From Aureibaculum marinum (GTDB taxonomy: Bacteria; Bacteroidota; Bacteroidia; Flavobacteriales; Flavobacteriaceae), in NCBI RefSeq assembly GCF_003813905.1, contig NZ_RPFJ01000006.1:124001-188000 (forward strand): a stretch of DNA of 64,000 nt, written 5' to 3'. The notes under the pieces are model-generated. The model was not told where the DNA came from. It made no database searches and worked only from the letters and a program-made list of their open reading frames with translations. Shown here piece by piece: positions 53,473-62,175 of the stretch. The position numbers were made by a program, and so were the translations under genes. Numbering within the stretch: position 1 is the first letter of the stretch; the number at the start of each line of letters is the position of its first letter.

Positions 53473-54819
53473 ATGAAAAAAATATTAGTTAGTCTTTTTA
53501 CATTAGTTACTATTACAATTTCTGCACAAAGCGATATTTCAAAAGTGCTTACAGAAATTGCTACTGCACCATCAGCAGAGCGAATTGAGAAAGATATTAG
53601 AACTCTTGTTAATTTTGGTACACGGCATACGTTATCAGATACTGTTTCAGAAATACGTGGAATAGGTGCTGCTAGGCGATGGATTAAATCTGAATTTGAT
53701 CGAATCTCTAAAGCATGTAATAATTGTTTAGAGGTTAGTTATCAACGTAATTTAGTTTCAAAGGATAATCGTAGAATTACAAAAGATACTTATGTGGTTA
53801 ATGTACTTGCTGTACAACGAGGTACAAAATATCCAAATAGTTATGTAATAATGTCAGGAGATATTGATTCAAGAGTCTCAAATGTTAATAATTATACAAG
53901 TGACAGTCCAGGAGCTAATGATAATGCATCAGGTATGGCAGGGACAATAGAAGCAGCTCGTATATTGAGTAAGTATAAATTTCCAGTTTCAATTATCTAT
54001 GTAGGATTATCAGGTGAAGAGCAAGGTTTGTATGGTGGGCAATACATGGCAAAAATTGCAAAGGATGAAGGCTGGGATATTGTTGGGGTTATTAATAATG
54101 ACATGATTGGAAATATCAAAGGAATTGATGCTGTAATTGATAATAGTACGTTTAGAGTATTTTCAGAAGCAATTTCTATGGAGCTGTCTGAAAAACAAAA
54201 AGCTTCTATGCGTTTTTATGGCGGCGAAGTTGATGGGCCTTCTAGACAGTTGGCACGATATATTGATAAAATTACCGATGCTTATATGACCAACCTAGAT
54301 GCTATTATGATTTATAGATTGGATAGATTTGGTCGAGGAGGACATCATAGACCCTTTAATGATTTAGGATTTGCAGGTGTGCGAATTATGGAAACTCATG
54401 AGAATTACAATCAGCAACATCAAGATTTACGGACAGAGAATGGTATTAAGTATGGAGATGTGATAGAAGCCGTGAATTTTGATTATGCAGCAAAATTAAC
54501 TGCAGTAAATGCGTTGACTTTGGCATCGTTAGCATCTGCACCTCTTGCTCCTAAAAATGTAAAAATTGGAGGAGCAGTAAAACCTTCAACACAATTGAAG
54601 TGGGATGGTGTAGAAGATAGCAATTTATTAGGTTATAAAATATATTGGAGAGATACTACTTCGCCACAATGGCAAAAAAGTCGATTTGTGGGAGATGTTA
54701 CAGAATATACTCTTGAAAATATTGTTATTGACAATTATTTATTTGGAGTGGCTAGCGTTGGTAAAAATGGAGCTGAAAGCTTGGTACAATTTCCATATCA
54801 ATTGATACGTCAAAATTGA
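53473..54819 (+). CDS. Secreted M28-type metallopeptidase
   Basis: A 448-residue exported protein with a signal peptide (about 1-18, ISAQ), then an M28 peptidase domain. PGANDNASG carries the bridging Asp150, GLSGEEQGL the catalytic Glu182 or Glu183, and INNDMIGN Asp210. The first ligand site reads SGDIDSR with Asp130 where the usual AHxD has His. A C-terminal fibronectin-like domain (about 355-445) ends it. It probably cleaves peptides in the periplasm or outside. Confidence 0.87.
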   Translation: MKKILVSLFTLVTITISAQSDISKVLTEIATAPSAERIEKDIRTLVNFGTRHTLSDTVSEIRGIGAARRWIKSEFDRISKACNNCLEVSYQRNLVSKDNRRITKDTYVVNVLAVQRGTKYPNSYVIMSGDIDSRVSNVNNYTSDSPGANDNASGMAGTIEAARILSKYKFPVSIIYVGLSGEEQGLYGGQYMAKIAKDEGWDIVGVINNDMIGNIKGIDAVIDNSTFRVFSEAISMELSEKQKASMRFYGGEVDGPSRQLARYIDKITDAYMTNLDAIMIYRLDRFGRGGHHRPFNDLGFAGVRIMETHENYNQQHQDLRTENGIKYGDVIEAVNFDYAAKLTAVNALTLASLASAPLAPKNVKIGGAVKPSTQLKWDGVEDSNLLGYKIYWRDTTSPQWQKSRFVGDVTEYTLENIVIDNYLFGVASVGKNGAESLVQFPYQLIRQN

Positions 54820-54953
54820 TTTTTAATCAGATTTAATGAAAATGTCTATTTAGCATAAATGTTAATGCTATTAAATAGTAAAACATTTGTTAAAGTTTTC
54901 ATAAGCATGTAATTTAATTTGACTAAAATCGTCCAAGTTATTAAATTTATATA

Positions 54954-55607
54954 ATGATTAACAAAGGCGTTTTTCTAATACTATTAACTACTTTTTTTGC
55001 TTGTAATTTAAAGGCTGAGCAACAAAGAGAAACTACAAAATTAATTATGAATCAAGAAACTATAGAAGGAAAAGAGTTAGCAACTTTTGGAAATGGCTGT
55101 TTTTGGTGTACCGAAGCTATTTTTCAACAATTAAAAGGCGTCAGTTCAGTAGAGGCCGCTTATGCGGGTGGTAATGTTAAAAATCCAACCTACAAAGAAG
55201 TATGTACAGGTACCACTGGTCATGCAGAAGTGCTACGTATAGTATTTGATCCTAAAATAATTTCATACTCAGAGTTACTAGAAGTATTTTTTAGCACCCA
55301 CGACCCTACCACTTTAAATAGACAAGGTGCAGATGTTGGTACGCAATACCGATCAGTAATATTTTATCATAATGATGAACAAAAAAAAGCTGCTGAAGCT
55401 ATGATTACGGCCTTAGAAAAAGAGAATGTTTTTGATGATCCAATTGTTACGGAGGTAACCGCATTAAATAATTATTATCCTGCAGAAAATTATCATCAAA
55501 ATTATTATAACAATAATAAAAATGAAGGATATTGTAGAGCAGTTATTAATCCAAAATTGGAAAAATTTAAGAAGCAATATAAAAATAAATTAAAAGAAAA
55601 TAATTAA
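54954..55607 (+). CDS. msrA: Peptide-methionine (S)-S-oxide reductase
   Basis: A 217-residue MsrA with the catalytic Cys49 and Cys52 in GNGCFWC, GTTGHAEVLRI and FSTHDPTTLNRQG motifs. The N-terminus is a lipoprotein signal (lipobox FFAC, Cys17), so it should sit on the outer side of a membrane and repair oxidised methionine there. Upstream is a 134-base gap. Confidence 0.94.
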   Translation: MINKGVFLILLTTFFACNLKAEQQRETTKLIMNQETIEGKELATFGNGCFWCTEAIFQQLKGVSSVEAAYAGGNVKNPTYKEVCTGTTGHAEVLRIVFDPKIISYSELLEVFFSTHDPTTLNRQGADVGTQYRSVIFYHNDEQKKAAEAMITALEKENVFDDPIVTEVTALNNYYPAENYHQNYYNNNKNEGYCRAVINPKLEKFKKQYKNKLKENN

Positions 55608-55676
55608 ATAAAGAATCACGCTTTATTGATTAAGATATAACTGATACTAATAAAGATTTGGTTGATTTTTGGTTTG

Positions 55677-55720
55677 AAAGATTTGTCGAGGTTCGTTTTG
55701 GCAAATCTTTCTTTTTTTTA
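55677..55720 (+). terminator. Intrinsic terminator after msrA
   Basis: A hairpin with the arms AAAGATTTG (55677-55685) and CAAATCTTT (55702-55710), a loop of 16 bases and then a T-rich run to 55718. It follows msrA by 70 bases on the plus strand. Confidence 0.65.
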
Positions 55721-55740
55721 GAGGTTAAAATTACATCAAT

Positions 55741-55839
55741 TTATAATTTTAATTCTCCTTTATATTTAATTCCATAACCGCTTTGGTGCTGTATTTTTCC
55801 TTCTTTTAATTTTTCAATAAATTTAATAATTCTTACCTT
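55741..55839 (-). pseudogene. Possible relic of a broken gene
   Basis: A 33-codon open stretch between stops on the minus strand, encoding a charged helix followed by HQSGYGIKYKG and ending in ELKL. It has no ATG, GTG or TTG start, but the amino acid pattern looks like the C-terminus of a real protein. It lies between msrA and folE. Chance cannot be excluded. Confidence 0.2.
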
Positions 55840-55862
55840 TCAGTTTTAAAAAATAAACATTT

Positions 55863-56459
55863 ATGTCTAATAATAAATTTACAGAATATAATTCAGAATT
55901 AACAGAAGAAATTAGAGAAAAATACAAGTCGATTATAGAGGGCATTGGCGAAGATGTTGATAGGGAAGGATTGCTTAAAACTCCAGAAAGAGCATCTAAG
56001 GCAATACAATTTTTAACATCAGGCTACCATTTAGATGCAGAAGAGGTATTAAAGTCGGCATTATTTGATGAGGATTACTCGGAAATGGTTATCGTTAAAG
56101 ATATAGAATTATATTCCTTATGTGAACATCATATTTTACCTTTTTTTGGTAAAGCTCATATTGCATATATTCCAAATGGTAAAATTGTTGGTTTAAGTAA
56201 GTTACCACGTGTGGTTGATATTTTTTCGAGAAGGTTACAAGTGCAAGAACGTTTAACAGATCAAATTGTAAATGCAATTAATAATGTGTTAAGACCTCAA
56301 GGCGTAGCAGTAGTTATTGAAGCTTCTCATATGTGTATGATGATGCGTGGTGTACAAAAACAAAATTCAGTTACTACAACTTCTGCTTTTAGAGGAACAT
56401 TTAAAAATATGGAAACCAGAAATGAATTCTTAAAGTTAATAAGCTCTAATTTATCATAA
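55863..56459 (+). CDS. folE: GTP cyclohydrolase I
   Basis: A 198-residue enzyme that converts GTP to dihydroneopterin triphosphate for folate. The zinc ligands are in LCEHHILPF (Cys81 and His84 by my count) and [31 protein letters not shown] is the hallmark block. Normal length. No riboswitch was seen upstream. Confidence 0.95.
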   Translation: MSNNKFTEYNSELTEEIREKYKSIIEGIGEDVDREGLLKTPERASKAIQFLTSGYHLDAEEVLKSALFDEDYSEMVIVKDIELYSLCEHHILPFFGKAHIAYIPNGKIVGLSKLPRVVDIFSRRLQVQERLTDQIVNAINNVLRPQGVAVVIEASHMCMMMRGVQKQNSVTTTSAFRGTFKNMETRNEFLKLISSNLS

Positions 56460-56635
56460 CTTATCTTTATAAATTTTTAAAGTTACATATGTTAAAGTGA
56501 TAATAATAACCAATAGTTAAACGGTATAATTTGTTTTGGCATTTTTATTGCTGGGTATATTGTAAAAATACTTAAAAATGAAAATAAATTTTTATTCAGT
56601 TTTTAGTATAAAAAAGTATAAGAAATAAAAATAAT

Positions 56636-56959
56636 ATGGATACAATTGAACCAGAAATAATTGAACCGAAAACCCAACAAGAAAGTCAAGCTACTAATAA
56701 GTATGGTTTGTTAGCATTAAGTATTTTATTTGATGCTATAGGAATGTTGTCTTTTACAATACCAGCTATTGGAGAGTTTAGTGATGTTATTTGGGCACCT
56801 ATTTCAGCAATGTTAGTTTATAAAATGTATAAAGGAGCAGTAGGGAAAATAGGAGGTATGATATCTTTTATAGAAGAGGCAGTACCTGGTTTAGACTTTA
56901 TACCCACCTTTACGTTAACGTGGATTTATAAGTATATAATTAAAAAAGGAGCTGTTTAA
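56636..56959 (+). CDS. Small membrane protein of unknown function
   Basis: A 107-residue protein with an acidic, Gln-rich N-terminus (1-23), two hydrophobic segments (about 24-45 and 50-65), and a third near 82-100. No family is recognised. It lies between folE and a DUF2853 gene, with a 176-base gap before it. Confidence 0.7.
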   Translation: MDTIEPEIIEPKTQQESQATNKYGLLALSILFDAIGMLSFTIPAIGEFSDVIWAPISAMLVYKMYKGAVGKIGGMISFIEEAVPGLDFIPTFTLTWIYKYIIKKGAV

Positions 56960-57072
56960 AAGTTAAAACTTTATAATAAGTTTAAAATTTTTTTGTTATC
57001 TTAGTAAAATAATTGTAAAAGTAATTAAGTTTATTTGTTAAGCATTAAAAATAATAACCAAAAAATAGTATC

Positions 57073-57408
57073 ATGAGTGAGTTAGCAGAAAAATTAGCTA
57101 AATTGAAAGAACAAGCAGAATCTCAATTAAAAGATTCTGGAGTGTCTAATATTGACAATGAATTGTTAGATGATTTGGTAGGAAGAATGAGATTAATCGT
57201 TAATAATAAAGATGCGATTTTAGTTTCAGGTACTGATCCTGCTGAGTTGGAAACAGTAAGAAAGAATTTTGTTGAAAAAAAATTAGGTGTTGATGATAAA
57301 GATAAAGCAATGGCTGCAATTAAAAAGGTAGCTGAAAAAATGTCTGGAATAAGACAAAAAAATAGAGTTGCTTTTTATTATATGGTTCAAAAAGAATTAA
57401 AAAAATAG
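57073..57408 (+). CDS. DUF2853-type protein
   Basis: A 111-residue, mainly helical, charged protein. The phrase DDLVGRMRLIVNNKDAILVSGTD and the later VEKKLGVDDKDKAMAAIKKV match DUF2853, a small Bacteroidota family of unknown function. It lies 113 bases after the small membrane gene and is followed by a strong bidirectional terminator. Confidence 0.85.
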   Translation: MSELAEKLAKLKEQAESQLKDSGVSNIDNELLDDLVGRMRLIVNNKDAILVSGTDPAELETVRKNFVEKKLGVDDKDKAMAAIKKVAEKMSGIRQKNRVAFYYMVQKELKK

Positions 57409-57430
57409 ATTGTTATTAATAACAATTAAA

Positions 57431-57459
57431 AAAAGGGTTTCCAATTTGGAAACCCTTTT
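57431..57459. terminator. Bidirectional intrinsic terminator
   Basis: A hairpin with 12-base arms (57431-57442 and 57448-57459), loop AATTT, with A and T runs on its outer sides so it can stop both the DUF2853 transcript and the convergent minus-strand gene. Confidence 0.85.
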
Positions 57460-57460
57460 T

Positions 57461-57769
57461 TTATTCACTTATAAACCTTTTTAATCCTATTCGTCGTAGC
57501 ATTTTTTTTTCAAAATTCCAGAAAAAATCAAACTGACCAAACAACCATCCAAAAACAACAATTAATACTTGGTAAAAAGGAAATATTAGTATTATTCTTA
57601 AAGGTCTATATATCCAAGGATTAGTAGTTTCTTTAGACAATCCTATAATTTCTAAAATAGGTTTTGCGATATATAAAGAAGTGTAACCCGTAATTGAAAA
57701 TACAATAAGTATAATTATTATTTGTAAATTAGAGTTAATACCCCAACGTTTTTTTAATTTCTCTAACAT
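57461..57769 (-). CDS. Small membrane protein, DUF6787-like
   Basis: A 102-residue protein with two membrane helices (about 16-38 and 53-72), an amphipathic FWNFEKKMLRRIGL C-terminus and the start MLEKLKKRWGINSNLQIII, which I associate with DUF6787. Function unknown. It is convergent with the DUF2853 gene and shares its terminator. Confidence 0.8.
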   Translation of the reverse strand: MLEKLKKRWGINSNLQIIIILIVFSITGYTSLYIAKPILEIIGLSKETTNPWIYRPLRIILIFPFYQVLIVVFGWLFGQFDFFWNFEKKMLRRIGLKRFISE

Positions 57770-57876
57770 AGATTGAATTTGTTAAACCTATTTCTATTTT
57801 GTTAAAATAATTATTTATAAATGTGACTAGATAACTTTATAAAAATGCAAAATTACAATATAGATATTCAACAAAA

Positions 57877-57926
57877 AAACATAATAAAAAAGGTTGAGTT
57901 ATAACTCAACCTTTTTTATTATGTTT
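57877..57926 (-). terminator. Perfect 50-bp palindrome, terminator of the DUF937 gene
   Basis: Bases 57877-57926 form a perfect inverted repeat centred between 57901 and 57902. The core is GGTTGAGTTA/TAACTCAACC flanked by A/T runs. It lies 11 bases after the DUF937 stop on the minus strand and would make a hairpin plus U-run in either direction. The length and lack of any mismatch are unusual for a simple terminator. Confidence 0.75.
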
Positions 57927-57937
57927 ACTTATAGGTT

Positions 57938-58573
57938 TTATTTAAATAAACCACCTAAAAGACCGCCAATTCCACCGCTCTTTTTTTCACCTCCTAATAG
58001 CATTCCAGCAACATCATCTATAACACTTCCGTCACCATCAGCATCAAGTAAACGCGTAATCATGCTTTGTTGTTCAGGACTGTCATTACCCAACATACCA
58101 CCTAATAAGTCACCTAAACCGTTAGTGCTAGAAACACCTTGTTGGCGAGTTTCTTTACCTAATGCACCCATTACAAAAGGAGCTGCAACTTTTAAAATTT
58201 GCATAGCAGAACCCATATCAATACCACTAGATTTACTAACAGCACCTGCTACATTTTCTTCTTTTCCTCCAAAAACGTGACCTAAAATTCCTGCACCATC
58301 ATTTAAAACGTCTTCGTCTATTCCTCCACCACCTAAAATACTACCTAAACTGTCTAAAATTCCTCCATTATGTTTGTCATTATTAAGAGCATTTAGTAAG
58401 CCTGATGCTCCTTCTGGAGTTTTAGCATTATTTTTCATAGCTCCTAAAATTAATGGTAAAGCAGCACTTAAAGCTGAAGCTGTTTTTGCTTTATCTTGCC
58501 CTAGTTGCTGACTGGTTCCATTGATTAAGGTTTTTCCTAAATCACTATTTAATAAATCTAATAAATTTGCCAT
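57938..58573 (-). CDS. DUF937 protein
   Basis: A 211-residue Gly-rich protein of the DUF937 (YidB-like) family: an N-terminal LLNSDLGKTLINGTSQQLG helix, SALSAALPLILGAMKNNAK and several glycine stretches (LGSILGGGG, GLGDLLGGMLG), ending in GGIGGLLGGLFK. Function is unknown; the family is common in bacteria and often predicted soluble. It is followed by a perfect palindromic terminator. Confidence 0.9.
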   Translation of the reverse strand: MANLLDLLNSDLGKTLINGTSQQLGQDKAKTASALSAALPLILGAMKNNAKTPEGASGLLNALNNDKHNGGILDSLGSILGGGGIDEDVLNDGAGILGHVFGGKEENVAGAVSKSSGIDMGSAMQILKVAAPFVMGALGKETRQQGVSSTNGLGDLLGGMLGNDSPEQQSMITRLLDADGDGSVIDDVAGMLLGGEKKSGGIGGLLGGLFK

Positions 58574-58745
58574 TTTTGTATTAATTGTTTTTTTTAATAA
58601 TTAGGTCAACAAGATACAATTTATTATCAAAAAACAATTTGATAATAACTATTATTTATAGATGTAATCTAAAAGGCTTAGTTTGCTTTTTCAATTGTTT
58701 TCAACTTTTTTTATATCTTTCAGGAATTTTTAAACCCAACAACGA

Positions 58746-60053
58746 ATGAAAAAAATAGAATTGCATTGGCAGATACTAATAGGAATGGTTATTGGTGTTG
58801 CTTTTGGATGGTTAATGACAAATTTTGAAGGAGGAGATACTTTTGTTGAAAATTGGATTAAACCATTTGGAAATATGTTTATTAACTCTTTAAAGTTAAT
58901 AGCTGTGCCATTAATTTTAGGTTCATTAATAAAAGGAGTTTCAGATCTTAAAGATATTTCTAAACTCTCAAAAATGGGGGGTAAAACAATAGCTGTATAT
59001 TTAGTTACAACTGTTATAGCTGTTGCTATTGGGTTAGTTTTAGTTAATTTAATAAAACCCGGAAGTTCTATTACAGAAGAAACAAGAGCAGAATTGGTTG
59101 AGAGTTATAGTGGCGATGCGGCTAGGGTTCAGGAAAATGCTCAAAAACAAAGAGAAAGTGGACCATTACAAGCTTTAGAAGATTTAGTACCTGATAATAT
59201 TTTTAAAGCAGCCACCGATAACGGTAGTATGTTACAGGTAATCTTTTTTGCAATCTTTTTTGGAATAGGATTAATTTTAATTCCAGACGCTACTGCAGAA
59301 CCAGTAAAGAAATTTTTTGATGGTTTTAATGAGGTCATTTTAAAAATGATAGATCTTATTATGTTGGCAGCACCATTTGGTGTGTTTGCTTTGCTAGCAG
59401 CTTTAGTTGTGGAATCACCTAGTTTGGATTTGTTTAAAGCATTGGGCTGGTATGCCATTACTGTACTTGTAGGTTTATTTTTAATGATAGTTGTTTATAA
59501 CATTATCATGTTCACTTTTACAAGAAGAAGCCCAAAGTTTTTTATGGAAAATATGGCTCCTGCACAATTATTAGCATTTTCAACAAGTTCAAGTGCTGCA
59601 ACTTTACCGGTAACCATGGAACGAGTTACAGAGCATATTGGTGTTGAAGAAGAGGTGGCAAGTTTTGTATTACCAATAGGTGCTACTATTAATATGGATG
59701 GGACAAGTTTGTATCAGGCTGTTGCTGCTGTTTTTATTGCTCAAGCCTTCGGTATGGAATTAGATTTTGCTACCCAATTAGGTATTGTAGCTACTGCAAC
59801 TTTAGCATCAATAGGTAGTGCGGCAGTGCCAGGTGCAGGTATGGTAATGTTGGTAATAGTATTAGCTCAAGCAGGAATTCCGGAGGCTGGATTGGCTCTT
59901 ATTTTTGCTGTTGACCGTCCATTAGATATGTGTAGAACTATAGTAAATGTTACTGGAGATGCTACAGTAGCCATGGTGGTTGCAAAATCTGTTGATAAAT
60001 TAGGTGATCCTGAAGTTAAAGATTGGGATGATGAATATCGAAAGAGAAAATAG
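58746..60053 (+). CDS. Dicarboxylate/amino acid:cation symporter (DAACS)
   Basis: A 435-residue membrane transporter of the GltP/DctA type. It has eight helices and two re-entrant loops with the signature STSSSAATLP (about 279-288) and NMDGTSLY (about 318-325), and DRPLDMCRTIVNVTGD in helix 8. It would import glutamate, aspartate or C4-dicarboxylates with Na+ or H+. A divergent spacing of 172 bases separates it from the DUF937 gene. Confidence 0.93.
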   Translation: MKKIELHWQILIGMVIGVAFGWLMTNFEGGDTFVENWIKPFGNMFINSLKLIAVPLILGSLIKGVSDLKDISKLSKMGGKTIAVYLVTTVIAVAIGLVLVNLIKPGSSITEETRAELVESYSGDAARVQENAQKQRESGPLQALEDLVPDNIFKAATDNGSMLQVIFFAIFFGIGLILIPDATAEPVKKFFDGFNEVILKMIDLIMLAAPFGVFALLAALVVESPSLDLFKALGWYAITVLVGLFLMIVVYNIIMFTFTRRSPKFFMENMAPAQLLAFSTSSSAATLPVTMERVTEHIGVEEEVASFVLPIGATINMDGTSLYQAVAAVFIAQAFGMELDFATQLGIVATATLASIGSAAVPGAGMVMLVIVLAQAGIPEAGLALIFAVDRPLDMCRTIVNVTGDATVAMVVAKSVDKLGDPEVKDWDDEYRKRK

Positions 60054-60099
60054 TGCCCATTAATTAATTTTGTTTAGATAAAAGTATCTTTTTTTAATT

Positions 60100-60945
60100 A
60101 TGAACAAATTAAATTTTACCAATTCATTAATTTCTGCATCTTGCTTATTTGAGAATATAAATGCATCAAATTTGGTAATTTTAGATGCAACAATTCCGAA
60201 AGTAGGTCAAACGAATTCTGATTTAAATCTGGATTTAGGCATAAAAAACGCTCGATTTTTTGATATAAAAAATGTCTTTTCTGATAAAAATTCTATTTTC
60301 CCTAATACAATTGTAGATCCTAAAACTTTTGAGAAAGAGGTTCAACGCTTAGGTATTAATAATGATAGTGCTATTGTAGTTTACGATCATCATGGGGTAT
60401 ATTCTAGTCCAAGGGCTTGGTGGTTGTTTAAAACCATGGGACATCAAAATGTGGCAGTGTTAAATGGTGGTTTTCCAGAGTGGATAAAGGCAAATTATCC
60501 TACAGAAAAAACTACAAAGTATAAAGGAAATTTAGGAGTTTTTAAAGCTAATTATCAATCCAGCACTATTTCTGATTATCACAGAGTGCTAGAAGCAATT
60601 TCTAATAAAAGTGTTCTTATTTTAGATGCTAGATCTTCTGATAGGTTTAAAGGTGTAAAATCAGAGCCTAGAGAAGGATTAAGAAGCGGACATATCCCTA
60701 ATTCTAAGAACTTACCATACACAGAGTTGGTTGATGGTGCTGAAATGTTGATTGAAAGTGAAATATTTAAAAAGTTTGACGGTTTAGTAGGTAATACATC
60801 CGAAATTATTTTTTCTTGTGGATCTGGTATTACAGCATGTATTTTAGCTCTAGGTGCTGATGTAGCAGGCTATAAAAATTTATCTGTTTACGATGGGTCA
60901 TGGACAGAGTGGGGGAGTTTACACGAATTACCTATTGAAGTTTAA
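60100..60945 (+). CDS. Sulfurtransferase (rhodanese/3-mercaptopyruvate type)
   Basis: A 281-residue two-domain rhodanese. The catalytic Cys240 lies in the active-site loop CGSGITA, closer to 3-mercaptopyruvate sulfurtransferase (CGSGVTA) than to thiosulfate sulfurtransferase (CRKGVTA). The N-terminal domain is inactive, as usual, with GGFPEWIKAN at its end. It transfers sulfane sulfur to cyanide or thiols. It is convergent with the DCC protein. Confidence 0.92.
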   Translation: MNKLNFTNSLISASCLFENINASNLVILDATIPKVGQTNSDLNLDLGIKNARFFDIKNVFSDKNSIFPNTIVDPKTFEKEVQRLGINNDSAIVVYDHHGVYSSPRAWWLFKTMGHQNVAVLNGGFPEWIKANYPTEKTTKYKGNLGVFKANYQSSTISDYHRVLEAISNKSVLILDARSSDRFKGVKSEPREGLRSGHIPNSKNLPYTELVDGAEMLIESEIFKKFDGLVGNTSEIIFSCGSGITACILALGADVAGYKNLSVYDGSWTEWGSLHELPIEV

Positions 60946-60979
60946 TGTATTAAAAAAACTTACTAGAGCTTTAAATAAT

Positions 60980-61390
60980 TTATTCTAAAAACCTATTTTT
61001 TATTGTTTTGTTAGGAATCATACAGGTCTCTTTTTTGCCAAACCATTTATATCTATTTTGAGCAAGGAGAGTATAGAAAAAATCACGAATAAACTCGGGA
61101 ATAATAATAAGTACATACAAGTATTTCCATAAACCATCTAACTTTTTGGAAATCTGAAGACTAGCTGTCGATTTTGTAAATAATTTTCCGTTATCAATTA
61201 AAATTATGGAATCAAAATCAGAATTTTTTAATTTAAAGTGTAACAAAATATCCTGAGCGACGTCAGATTGTAAAGAAGTGAATAGAAAATGATTGTCTTT
61301 GTCTCTTTTTATAATAAATTGCACAGCATTATTACAGAGATTACAAATGCCATCAAATAAAATAATTGATTTATTATCTAAATTTATCAT
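60980..61390 (-). CDS. DCC-family (DUF393) thiol-disulfide oxidoreductase-like protein
   Basis: A 136-residue protein with the DCC signature LFDGICNLCNNAVQFI (Cys16 and Cys19), a thioredoxin-like fold and LWKYLYVLIIIPEFIRDFFY, a hydrophobic segment near the end. Such proteins are predicted oxidoreductases of unknown target. It is convergent with the sulfurtransferase. Confidence 0.9.
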   Translation of the reverse strand: MINLDNKSIILFDGICNLCNNAVQFIIKRDKDNHFLFTSLQSDVAQDILLHFKLKNSDFDSIILIDNGKLFTKSTASLQISKKLDGLWKYLYVLIIIPEFIRDFFYTLLAQNRYKWFGKKETCMIPNKTIKNRFLE

Positions 61391-61486
61391 AAAGTAAAGT
61401 TACAAAATCATTATTTATTCGTCTATTAATCAAGTATTGAAGAAATTAGAGTTGCCAATTTCTTAATTTAGTATAAAACTAATCAA

Positions 61487-62173
61487 ATGATTGAAATAAA
61501 AAACCTTCATAAATCCTACCCAATAGGGAAAGATAAACTACATGTTTTAAAAGGATTAAACTTATCTATTAAAGAAGGTGAATTCGTATCGATAATGGGG
61601 TCTTCTGGTTCAGGAAAATCTACCTTGCTAAATATTTTAGGTTTATTAGATGAACATGACGAAGGAGAGTATATTTTGAATGGTCAAGTTATTCAAAAAC
61701 TGAATGAAAAAAAGGCTGCAATTTTGCGTAATAAGTTTTTAGGTTTCGTTTTTCAATCGTTCAATTTAATAAACTATAAAACGGCATTAGAAAATGTTTC
61801 TTTACCCTTATATTATTCGGGAGTAGGTAGAAAGGAACGCCAAAAAATTGCCATGGAATATCTTGAAAAAGTAGAATTAGGAGCTTGGGCAAATCATTTA
61901 CCTAGTGAAATGTCGGGCGGTCAAAAGCAACGTGTTGCTATTGCTAGAGCATTAGTAACTCAACCAAAAGTGATTTTAGCTGATGAGCCTACCGGAGCAT
62001 TAGATTCAGCTACTTCTAGTGCTGTTATGCAAATATTAAAAGATATTAATAAAGAAGGAATGACCATCTTGGTAATTACTCATGAAGAGGACATTGCAGA
62101 ACAAACCAAACGAATTGTAAGGTTAAAAGATGGGATTATTATGAGTGATGAATTACAATTGCAAAATGCATAA
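61487..62173 (+). CDS. MacB-type ABC transporter ATP-binding protein
   Basis: A 228-residue ATPase of the LolD/MacB class: Walker A GSSGSGKS (about 38-45), FQSFNLINYKTALENV, signature SGGQKQR, Walker B VILADEPTGALD. It starts an operon with two FtsX-type permeases, spaced by two bases and by a one-base overlap. Such exporters handle peptides, lipoproteins or antibiotics from the outer leaflet. Confidence 0.93.
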   Translation: MIEIKNLHKSYPIGKDKLHVLKGLNLSIKEGEFVSIMGSSGSGKSTLLNILGLLDEHDEGEYILNGQVIQKLNEKKAAILRNKFLGFVFQSFNLINYKTALENVSLPLYYSGVGRKERQKIAMEYLEKVELGAWANHLPSEMSGGQKQRVAIARALVTQPKVILADEPTGALDSATSSAVMQILKDINKEGMTILVITHEEDIAEQTKRIVRLKDGIIMSDELQLQNA

Positions 62174-62175
62174 GT

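Noticed and set aside
57894-58280. 128-codon plus-strand frame opposite the DUF937 gene
   Set aside because: Low-complexity Pro/Ser-rich translation produced by the antisense of a Gly-rich gene; no start context and no similarity to known proteins.
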